Source: Bacillota bacterium (GTDB lineage Bacteria > Bacillota > Clostridia > Acetivibrionales > DTU013). From it: 64,000 nucleotides of DNA. This document shows, in pieces, positions 7,549-16,700 of this stretch. The stretch's first letter is position 1. Each line of letters begins with the position of its first letter. Under the pieces are notes generated by a model. The model was not told where the DNA came from, ran no database searches, and saw only the letters and a list, made by a program, of their open reading frames with translations. Where the stretch lies: contig JAEZMD010000019.1 in the NCBI GenBank assembly GCA_023435745.1, positions 186,001-250,000 of the forward strand, given 5' to 3'. The translations under genes and the position numbers were made by a program.

Positions 7549-8814
7549 TTAGTCCGTCCCGTCCACTCTGATGATATTCGCCCCAAGGCTTTTCAGCTTT
7601 TCATCGATCCTAATATATCCTCTGTCTACATGCTCAATATCCTGTATTTCCGTAGTGCCCTCAGCGCCAAGCCCGGCCAGGATCAAAGCTGCGCCGGCCC
7701 TCAGGTCCGTGGCCTTCACCCTGGCTCCTGTCAGTCTGCCGCAGCCTTCAATAATGGCACTTCTGCCCTCGACCTTTATATTCGCGCCCATTCTCTTCAG
7801 CTCACATACATGCATAAACCGGTTTTCAAAAATCGTTTCGATAACCATACTGGTCCCGCATGCCATACTCAACAATGAGGTCATCTGCGATTGCATATCA
7901 GTCGGAAATCCGGGATAAGGGTGCGTCTTTATATCAACCGCCTGCAAGTCCTTCCTCCTGACACGTATAGAGGTCAGCTCCTCGGAAACCTCAACACCAG
8001 CCTCTCTAAGCTTGGCTGTCACAGGCTTCAGGTGATCTGTAACAACATTTTCCACCACCACATCGCCGCCGGTAATAGCGGCAGCTACCATATAGGTACC
8101 CGCCTCGATGCGGTCCGGAATAATGCAATGGCTGACAGCCTTCAACGCCATCACACCCGATATTTTGATTGTGTCCGTTCCTGCACCCTTTATATCCGCA
8201 CCCATAGAGGTCAAAAAAGTAGCAAGATCAACGATTTCGGGCTCGATCGCCGCATTTTCAATGATTGTCATTCCCTCGGCCAGCGTGGCAGCCATCATAA
8301 TATTTTCCGTTGCGCCGACGCTGGGAAAGTCCAGATACACCTTTCCGCCTTTTAGCCGTCCGTTCCGTTTCGCCTCAATGTACCCATGCCCCTGAGTAAT
8401 ACTTGCACCCAAAGCCGTGAACCCTTTTAAATGAAGATCAACTGGCCTTGACCCAATCGCACAGCCTCCGGGCAGGGATATACGCACATATCCGGCTCTA
8501 GCCAGAAGCGGCCCTGCCACCAGGAAGGACGCCCGCATTTTATTGACAAGCTCATACGGAGCAGTAGTATTAGACAACGATCTGCAGTTGATTTCAAGCT
8601 TATCCTGTCTATCGGATAATGTGACAGATGCACCCAACGATTGTACGAGCTCGCACATAATCCGCACATCATTCAGATACGGAATCTCTTCAATCACGCT
8701 TTTACCGTCGGCGAGCAAGGATGCGGCAATGATCGGAAGTATTGAATTCTTTGCCCCGCTCACATGTACTCTGCCGCTTAGCGGTCTGCCTTCCGATATA
8801 ATCAGTCTGGACAC
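7549..8814 (-). CDS. murA: UDP-N-acetylglucosamine 1-carboxyvinyltransferase
   Basis: Catalyses the first committed step of peptidoglycan synthesis, transfer of enolpyruvate from phosphoenolpyruvate to UDP-GlcNAc. The 421-residue length is standard. The loop 'LPGGCAIGSRPVD' carries the cysteine that is the fosfomycin target in the family, and the N-terminal 'AKNSILPI' substrate-binding segment is intact. The start is a GTG at 8814, a few bases after GGGGAGTG. Gene order ywmB-murA-spoIID matches the Bacillus murAA locus. A terminator follows directly. Confidence 0.97.
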   Translation of the reverse strand: MSRLIISEGRPLSGRVHVSGAKNSILPIIAASLLADGKSVIEEIPYLNDVRIMCELVQSLGASVTLSDRQDKLEINCRSLSNTTAPYELVNKMRASFLVAGPLLARAGYVRISLPGGCAIGSRPVDLHLKGFTALGASITQGHGYIEAKRNGRLKGGKVYLDFPSVGATENIMMAATLAEGMTIIENAAIEPEIVDLATFLTSMGADIKGAGTDTIKISGVMALKAVSHCIIPDRIEAGTYMVAAAITGGDVVVENVVTDHLKPVTAKLREAGVEVSEELTSIRVRRKDLQAVDIKTHPYPGFPTDMQSQMTSLLSMACGTSMVIETIFENRFMHVCELKRMGANIKVEGRSAIIEGCGRLTGARVKATDLRAGAALILAGLGAEGTTEIQDIEHVDRGYIRIDEKLKSLGANIIRVDGTD

Positions 8815-8879
8815 ATGTACACTCCCCTTTATCTTTCATTTGTAATCCGCAAGCTCTTTTGTACTTCCTTCACAGGGCT

Positions 8880-9641
8880 TCAGTACTCTGTCGTAATAAC
8901 AGGTGTTGCAAGCCATATGTAAGTCTTTCCTTCAAAAGAATTGTACCTTGAAGCCAGGTTCACATTAACGCGCCTTCCATTGACCCTGACAGCCTCCCTG
9001 ATCGAAGGCGAAAAAGCCGAAATGCTTAATAAGCCGTCGTCATTGATTCCTTCGACCTTGTCTGCGCTGATGCTGTCAAAAACCCTGCCGCACAATTCCT
9101 CCACTTCCTTTTCCATTAATTGTCCTTCCAAACTTCCTGTAATGGAGATGTTTACCTCAGGCTCCATACCATGAGATTTCAGAATATCTGTAATCTTCGC
9201 GGCGTATCCGGCTGCCGTCTGATCCCCTGAAGTATCCACAAGGCTGGCTGAAAGCCTGTAACCGTCCGCCGGGTCTCCTTGCACATCCTTTAAAATACTG
9301 ATGTGTACCCTTCGATCCTCATCAATTATGTACCCGGTTTCTGTTCCGGTGCTTATGTCGTTATCTATGGATTGAAATAAGGGCAGAATGCCCGATACAT
9401 CACCTCCGAAGCTGGAAATGATTTCTTTTGACAGCCGCTGCCGCAAATTTTCCTCCTGAAAGCTTTCCGGAGCCAATTCCCCCCGGAAATATACTTCGGT
9501 ACTGACAATTTCTGCGCCTGTCGTTTCAAATGCTTTCTGCATAATTGCAGCAGTTGCATCCTCCGGCTGTAATTTTTGCATGAATAAAATAAAAATGGAG
9601 ATGACTAATAAAATAATAGTGATAAAAATATACTTTTTCAC
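8880..9641 (-). CDS. ywmB: YwmB-family protein (TATA-box-binding-protein-like fold)
   Basis: A 253-residue protein with an N-terminal hydrophobic segment (residues 3-20) that acts as a membrane anchor or signal sequence, followed by a soluble extracytoplasmic domain. The size, overall pattern and position directly upstream of murA match B. subtilis YwmB (DUF1779), whose fold resembles a TATA-binding protein but whose role is unknown. The start is GTG at 9641 behind AGGGGGC. With only 65 bases between them, it is probably co-transcribed with murA. Confidence 0.82.
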   Translation of the reverse strand: MKKYIFITIILLVISIFILFMQKLQPEDATAAIMQKAFETTGAEIVSTEVYFRGELAPESFQEENLRQRLSKEIISSFGGDVSGILPLFQSIDNDISTGTETGYIIDEDRRVHISILKDVQGDPADGYRLSASLVDTSGDQTAAGYAAKITDILKSHGMEPEVNISITGSLEGQLMEKEVEELCGRVFDSISADKVEGINDDGLLSISAFSPSIREAVRVNGRRVNVNLASRYNSFEGKTYIWLATPVITTEY

Positions 9642-9759
9642 GTTTATGCCCCCTTGCCTGTAAAAAGCTGTTTACCGTAATCTTATTCAGGCTCTCATGA
9701 TTTTAATTATTGCCTCATGTAAGGGGGCATATACATGAAAAATTTCTTTGATTTAGCTT

Positions 9760-12700
9760 TTATAGTTCACCGGCATAACGCAGCAATTTTTCAAGCAGAA
9801 CCATCGCTTCCGCGCGCGTCACGATATCCTTCGGTCCGAGAACATCGGAAAATCTGCTTGTAATGACACCAATTTCCTGCGCAAATCTGATTTTTGGAAG
9901 CAAAGAGGGAGCTGCCTGGGCAATGTCCTTGTACACGCCTGTATAGTCTGCTGTTGCTTTTGCCTTCTGCGAGGTTTTCAGCTCACATACCCTCATTGTC
10001 ATTGCGATAAGCTTTTCTCTGGTACATTCCGCTGATGCAGCATTCAGATCGGAGCTCTGGAGTATACCTGATTTAACGGCCAGCGACATATAGTTGCTGC
10101 CATAATCAGCCTCAAGCATATCCAGCATAAATTTGGCGCCGTCGCCGACAGTAAGATTCTTTAACGGCTCAAACTTTCTCCCGGTCACTGATTTTAACGG
10201 ATGAACGGATGCTACATTCGAAATCGACTTTCTTGCATAATTACCTGAAATATCGTCGTAAAAATCACTGCCCAGATCCGCAACAGCCATACGACCCGGT
10301 TCAAAGGTCTCAAAGGACAGCGTGCCGATATTGCTGTCCGGATTAAAGACACCCGATGACACATTCCTCTGCCATTGCGTCGAACCGGCTGGAAGGACAT
10401 ACCCCGACGTAACATCCTGTTTATACCAGCTTGCGGTAGTATATTCATACAGTATCTTCAACGGCCTTTGAAGAATCTTCACAGATGACGTCAAGCCGTC
10501 TGACAGACCGATTCCCAATTCCGATACGGGGGTCTTGAAGCTCAGGTTCTTTGTATTACTGCCCGCAGACGAGCTGTCTAAAACGATGTTGAATATAAAA
10601 TTGGCTTCGCCTTCAGCGGAACCGTAGATGCCTCTGTTGTCCGCCAATACGCCGGGCCGGATGATAATGGTATTTCTCTGTGTCGTCAGCATCAGGTTCT
10701 CTCCTAGCATCCCCAGCGCCTTAAATACTCTTTGGGAGATCTTCACACGTATCTCCTTCGTTCCTTTTGGCATGGTTTTCAAATCAATACTATAGTCAAG
10801 GACGCGATCTGTCTGCACATGCTGTACGAACCGGTCCGCATTGACACCGGTGATCTGCACGGTCCAGACGCCGTTAACCGCTGAGGAATCCTTGATTATA
10901 AAGTCACCGCTTATTACATCCTCGATATCCTCACTGGAATCGTAATCGTCGCTCGAACGCAAAGTTCTCACCGTTACGCTCTGGGTCGGCTCGGAGGCCA
11001 ATTCCTTGTCGGGATCATAGGCATAAAGCCTTGCATAGTATCTGAAATTGGATCTGAGCCCTTCTGCTGTAAACTCGGATGCACCGTCAATCTCAAACTT
11101 CCGGCTCTCAAAGTAATCTATCGAGTCATCAATCTCAAGGATGTATTGCATTCCTTCCTCCGCGATCCATTCATAAGTGATGCTGTTTTTCGTAATAGCA
11201 CCTGCCGTACTCTTTACACCGAAGCCCATTGGCGTGGAGGGTGGAGTATCCTTCAAGGTTTTTACAATATGGGAATCTGTGAAATCGGAACGTTTTTTAT
11301 CACCGGCCGCGTTGGTAGCCTCCGCCTGAAGCCAGAAATAATAGACCGTATCAGGCTCAAGCTCCTCCACTCTGTAATAGGTAGTGAACTCAAGCATATC
11401 CGGCGTAATGGCAACACTGCCGGCTGCTTTACTCCGGTCATCCACCGTACCGTACTCCAGGTAGTATACATACCCGCTTTTGGTATTCCAGCCCAGATCA
11501 ATATAGGTATCGGCCGCGTGGTCATAGTTAAATACGGGAACGGTAGGCTTTTCAACAGTGACAGGCAGATCAGGTATCGTGGTTATAATGATAGGGTCAG
11601 AGGGGCCTGAAATGAGATCCACACTGCGTCTTGCAGCCCGAACCCAGACAATATAAGTTTTGTTGGGCTCCAGATCATTGATGGTAATGTCGATATTATG
11701 CCTCAATCCATCCAGTACAGCCGTTGGATTCGTAACATCTTCGTCGGGATCATTGGGCGTCACAGGAATACCCATGATTTTATTGGCCGGGAGGGTTTCC
11801 AGTCTGCTGTAATCCAGATCCGGGGTGTATTCGATGCAACCCACATCAATGGTCACGCCGCTGTCATACTCCACCTTTCGGAATTTAAGCGGATCCACCG
11901 CTTCATCTTCGATTTTCTGTGCAAGATCTGCTATCGGCGGATCCAGTTCGTTTTCTCCGAACTCGTCGATATCGTCGGATGTCATATGCTTCCATGACTT
12001 CTGTCCGCCCGCGGCATTCACAAGCACCTCATACCACTTATTTTGTACGGTTACCACCGCAGACACGGTAGTGACCATATCCTTATCATTACTGTCCTTT
12101 TTTAGCCTGAAGGGCGGCGTTGCCGGGACAACAGGCTGTTCTATGGGTCCTGCGGTCGGAGTAATAATAATTTTTATGGCTGCGTCGGATTGCAAGGTGA
12201 TGGTAGCAAGCTGGTCCTCCACAAATTCCACATAATCTTTTTTTGCCACAATTTTAAAGTAATACGTAGAGTTTGGTATCAGCTCGCTTAAGATATATTT
12301 GTATCCAAGCAGATTTGTACCGCTCATAACAAAGTTGCTGTTATTCATTTTGATATCAGATGCAATCAGCGTACCGGACGGCGGATCCTCCAGCATATTG
12401 GGGTCGTTGATGAGCCAGATATCGTATTTTACTTCACTGTCTATACTTCCGTCCCCTTTAAGCGGCGCCTTCCATAAAATCGTAGCGCTGTCGGGCCTAA
12501 GTGTTTCCTCATAAGAAATAATGGTCTGTCCCGCGTTGGAAAATAACGGTACCAGCTCAGGAACAGCAGGTGTCGACGGTATTTCCGACTCCTTTACATA
12601 GATACGCTGGGATTGGATTTTTATGCCGGGATACAACTCTGCTCCATTGCGGGTTACGATCGCCTTGATGATATAGTAGTAATCCTCTTCTCCCGGCTGG

Positions 12701-13689
12701 AGGGTCAGGAAAAACGTCGTATCGTCTACGGAAGCCATATACTGTTCTATATTGCCGGAGGTACCTGTCCCTCTGTAAATCTGGTACAAGACCCTGACAT
12801 CACCGCTTGCCAGCCCGGTGACGACCGGAGTCCACTCCAATTTCCATACGGTTCCCGCTTCTGTTATGGACATTTTTGTGGTCTTGGCAAGAATATAACT
12901 GCTAACTGCTACTGTTGGGCTTTCCGCAGACTTTTTCAGTTCAGTTTCGGTAGTGTCAGGCATTATTTTTATATAATAGACTCTGCCTGGATCCCGGACA
13001 GTATGAATATATTCCAGCTTGCCGGATGCTTCGTTGACCGTCACCGGTCCGCTCTGCCCGATCTGCTCCTGTCCGATATAAATGGGATAACTGTTTGCAA
13101 ATGTCTTGCTCTCGGAAATATACAGCTTGTAATCCATTCTTTTGCCTGAATTCCAAACATCGTCCCATTCAATTTTTATTTGATTGGGACCATAGGAGTA
13201 TGCATTGATCGCAATGTCCGTCAAAAACTTCACCGTATTGGACGGAGAAGATTCAGCGCTTGTATGATTAACCATATCCTCGATGTAGGTGTAGTAAGCT
13301 CTTGAGAATGCATAATAAACCGTACCTGAATTCAAGTTCCCCAGGCGTATCTCGTTATCGGCGGCTGTCTGAGCAGGAATGTCCCTCTCTGCAAGTACCG
13401 TCGGTTTACTGGGCTTGTAAGGCTTATTTACCTCCTGCAGATAATAGTTTAAATAAGGACTGTATCCCCCAACGCCAGATACAGTATCAAGTTGGTCACT
13501 TTTCAAATCAGCATAGTATTTTTTGAATTCGTCATAGCCTATTGCCGGCTCTCCACTGTTGATCGCTTCCACTCTAAGCCTTTCAGGCGAGGGTTGAGTG
13601 TCTGCAGCATGTACAGGCAACAAAACGCTGTACTGTACCGTCAGTATGATCAAAATCAACAAACAAATTACTTTTTTTAATGTTCTCAT
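9760..13689 (-). CDS. Large secreted cell-surface protein with fibronectin type III repeats and C-terminal SLH domain
   Basis: A 1309-residue protein that begins with a signal peptide (hydrophobic residues 7-25, cleavage likely near 'VHAADT'). Most of it consists of about seven fibronectin-III-like modules marked by a recurring strand such as 'LIPNSTYYFKIVAKKD', 'LEPNKTYIVWVRAARR' and 'LEPDTVYYFWLQAEAT'. A beta-rich module of about 200 residues follows, then S-layer homology sequence at the end ('RFSDVLGPKDIVTRAEAMVLLEKLL'). SLH domains tether proteins to pyruvylated wall polymer. No enzymatic motif is seen, so a structural, adhesive or S-layer-like role is inferred. It lies 24 bases after the similar larger gene and is probably co-transcribed. 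Confidence 0.85.
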   Translation of the reverse strand: MRTLKKVICLLILIILTVQYSVLLPVHAADTQPSPERLRVEAINSGEPAIGYDEFKKYYADLKSDQLDTVSGVGGYSPYLNYYLQEVNKPYKPSKPTVLAERDIPAQTAADNEIRLGNLNSGTVYYAFSRAYYTYIEDMVNHTSAESSPSNTVKFLTDIAINAYSYGPNQIKIEWDDVWNSGKRMDYKLYISESKTFANSYPIYIGQEQIGQSGPVTVNEASGKLEYIHTVRDPGRVYYIKIMPDTTETELKKSAESPTVAVSSYILAKTTKMSITEAGTVWKLEWTPVVTGLASGDVRVLYQIYRGTGTSGNIEQYMASVDDTTFFLTLQPGEEDYYYIIKAIVTRNGAELYPGIKIQSQRIYVKESEIPSTPAVPELVPLFSNAGQTIISYEETLRPDSATILWKAPLKGDGSIDSEVKYDIWLINDPNMLEDPPSGTLIASDIKMNNSNFVMSGTNLLGYKYILSELIPNSTYYFKIVAKKDYVEFVEDQLATITLQSDAAIKIIITPTAGPIEQPVVPATPPFRLKKDSNDKDMVTTVSAVVTVQNKWYEVLVNAAGGQKSWKHMTSDDIDEFGENELDPPIADLAQKIEDEAVDPLKFRKVEYDSGVTIDVGCIEYTPDLDYSRLETLPANKIMGIPVTPNDPDEDVTNPTAVLDGLRHNIDITINDLEPNKTYIVWVRAARRSVDLISGPSDPIIITTIPDLPVTVEKPTVPVFNYDHAADTYIDLGWNTKSGYVYYLEYGTVDDRSKAAGSVAITPDMLEFTTYYRVEELEPDTVYYFWLQAEATNAAGDKKRSDFTDSHIVKTLKDTPPSTPMGFGVKSTAGAITKNSITYEWIAEEGMQYILEIDDSIDYFESRKFEIDGASEFTAEGLRSNFRYYARLYAYDPDKELASEPTQSVTVRTLRSSDDYDSSEDIEDVISGDFIIKDSSAVNGVWTVQITGVNADRFVQHVQTDRVLDYSIDLKTMPKGTKEIRVKISQRVFKALGMLGENLMLTTQRNTIIIRPGVLADNRGIYGSAEGEANFIFNIVLDSSSAGSNTKNLSFKTPVSELGIGLSDGLTSSVKILQRPLKILYEYTTASWYKQDVTSGYVLPAGSTQWQRNVSSGVFNPDSNIGTLSFETFEPGRMAVADLGSDFYDDISGNYARKSISNVASVHPLKSVTGRKFEPLKNLTVGDGAKFMLDMLEADYGSNYMSLAVKSGILQSSDLNAASAECTREKLIAMTMRVCELKTSQKAKATADYTGVYKDIAQAAPSLLPKIRFAQEIGVITSRFSDVLGPKDIVTRAEAMVLLEKLLRYAGEL

Positions 13690-13713
13690 ACCATGTTCCC
13701 TTCCTGTCTCCTG

Positions 13714-16700
13714 TTACAAATCTCCTGTCAGTTCCAGAAGCTTGACAAAAGCAGCCACCACTTCTGCGCGTGTCATCTGATTGCCGGGACTAAACCTTCC
13801 GCTTTCATCCAATCCCATTACATTTATATCCACAATCATTAATACCGGTTGAAAATACTCCTCATTGATACTGCTCTCATCCGCAATCATTACTCTCCCT
13901 CCGGGCTTCAGGGCGGCCATACTGACGCCCTTCTTTACTGAGAGGAGCTTGAATAATACTGCTGCCGTTTGCTGACGCTGTACATTTCTAGCCAGCGAAT
14001 TGGGATGTATCAGGCTGTCAAGTCCAAGCTTCTCGCTCTTTTGCCTGATTTCCAGACCTGTAAGCTCGGCAGATTTTCCGACAACCAGTTCATACAACAG
14101 TATTACCTCTTTGCACATGACTTTATTATCAGGCATAAAGTTGTTTTGAATCCCCGGAAACACATTTCCAAGGTCATATTTCGAAGCAAGGCTTGTAATA
14201 TAGCTTTCGGCCCAGTGCCCTTCCGGGACACCCCCGATACTGCTCTGAACCGTCAATATGACGTACTTGCCTGTTTTTAACAGATTGAACCGGACGCTGG
14301 ATGCCAGCTGTTCCGTATTTGTAGTCACCTTCTGCCACTCTGTCGAGCCATCATAGAACGTATAAGGAATTCTCATTCCGTCTGACCCGCTGAAGAACAG
14401 ATTCACCGAGCCGGGTGCACTAAAGGTATTGATCTCACTAACCGAGTTGGCAAGTCTTACATTTTTCAGAGTACTGTCTATATAAACTGAAAGCTCTTCT
14501 TCGATCATATTTACAAGATTCTGGGTATATTTACCAATCAGCTCCTGTGAGCCGGTGCCGCTTCCCACATAGGTATTCTGCAGCATACTGAGCTTTTCAC
14601 TGACTAGTCCGGTCTCCTTGTCATAAAGCTTATCATGAAACATCTTAGCCAATTTCCCATCCGTTGTGGAAAGTCCCATGGCAAAAATTTCGAGATCGTT
14701 GATGTCAGAAATACGAAGCTGATTCGAGGGAAGCGCTTTCGGGGAAGAGAGCGACCTTGTTACAATCAGCCTGACATAAAGATCCGCGACCTCCTTTTTG
14801 GATTGCAGGCTCTTGATCTGTTCATTAACGGAAGCATCCAGTGTTGTCGGCCGCAGCGTCAGCTCCGCTCCTGCGGTCCTGATTAAAAGACTGCGATTTA
14901 GCTGATTCATCGTTTTAATGACACTGATGGGGATATAGATTTCGTCCTTACTGATGTTGACCGATAACCCGGTCATATCGACAGTAAACGTGTCTCCCGT
15001 CGAATTGCGCATTGCATCCGATACACGCTCGCCCTTGAGCAATATTGCAGTGGCCTGGCTGCTTCCCATGGCAACGCGCCAGTAATATCCTTTTTCCAGA
15101 CTCGCCATCTTATCAAGGAAAACCGCCTTTTGCTGTTCCTCCCGATCAGTATTGTCATAATCCTCTTGATTAAATTCGGTCCGGGTATTCACTGGTCCAA
15201 TATATTTAGAATATGAGATGAGGTCGGTCTCGGTCGGATCAATTTTAACCGCCCTGACCTTTATATAATATTTCACATTGGAACGCAGCGGCTGCCTCGT
15301 TACAATACCACCGGGCAGTTCCGCAGCAACGCTTTTTATCCTCGCATAATAGTACAATGAATCCGAATTAATTGTCCGTGCAGTCTCTTCGGTATAATAG
15401 GACAGTACATTATTTTTCTTGTCAGTATATTGCTGCAGATCGGCAGCGGTCAGAACCGTATATTCAGACCCGCCCTCTTCCATCAACGCTATCTCATAAC
15501 GGGCATAATCATCAAGAGCCTTACCTACCCAACGGACCTCCAGCTCATGAAATCCGTCCCTTGTCTGAAGCGACGATTTCTCATAGATCAGCGTATTAGA
15601 CCCTTTTACGACTCGTATGTCATATAAACTGTTGGTCTTAAGTCCCATTACTCTCCCGTAATAGGTTTTCCCGTCATTATCTTTAACAATGGTCGCCAAC
15701 GACCGGGTCATCAGCTTAAAGTCCGCGTCTGAAGGTCCCTTTACATATATTTTATAATCCTCCGCCGTCAGCCCGGCAGTCGCGTCCGTCCAATAAAAGC
15801 CCAGTTCCGCATTCAGCACCACCTCAAGTGAAGCAGGCGCATCGATGAGGGAGGTCGTCACAGGAACAGATACCCACACGCTTTCAGAGGAGGGATTAAG
15901 CAAATCTCTGGAAGCATCCACACGGACTGTTTTCAGGCTAAAATAATACAGCTTGTTTGGGAACATTCTTTGATCAACCGTATAGGTGCATATTTTGGTA
16001 ACGGGGTCATAAGTAAATTTCCCCGGATGGGTAACCGGGCCGCTCAAAGCAGGAGCCGGATCCAGATAAACGGCGTTGTTTACAACCCCGTCACTGAGGC
16101 TGTCATATACCTGCAGGAAGCTTTCGTACTCCGGATCATTTTCATAAACTGAAAGTCCGTCCGTCGGATTGATTTTACCGGTAGTTCTGATAAGCTGATA
16201 AATAACATCATTCTCCTGCCGGGTCCAGGTAAAGGTAACGCTGCTGCCGGAAAGAAGCTGGTTTCCATTACTGTCCACCGCAATATCAAAATCCGTCGGT
16301 GCAAGGGGTTTTCTCTGGTTGTCATCCGGCTCAGTTACATCCAGCCGAATAGTCGTGACAGGAAGGATAGCCGTGCTGATAGACTCCTTTTCTGTCACGC
16401 CTGCAGGATCGTCCCTGTCTTGTATAACCAGCCTGGTTTTAACTGTGAAATAATAGGTCGTATTTGGCAGCAAATTGTAGCCAAATCGGTTTATAATAGC
16501 CGCCTCCTCCGGGGTAGGCGAAGCACTTAATGTAAATGAGGATATTCGCGCCCTGACAGAGGTGCTCTGCGGATCGTCTGCGCCTGTAAAGAACACATCT
16601 CCGCCGAGATCCTCCGTTGTGCCTATCAATAAAGGAGTGGTATCAGTCCTTGAATTCATATAGAGATCATAATAGATATTGTAGCTGTATTCCAATTCAT

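Noticed and set aside
9734..9780. Plus-strand ATG at 9735 behind GGGGGC as a small gene
   Set aside because: The frame soon runs antisense through the SLH-encoding end of the 1309-codon gene and yields no recognisable protein.
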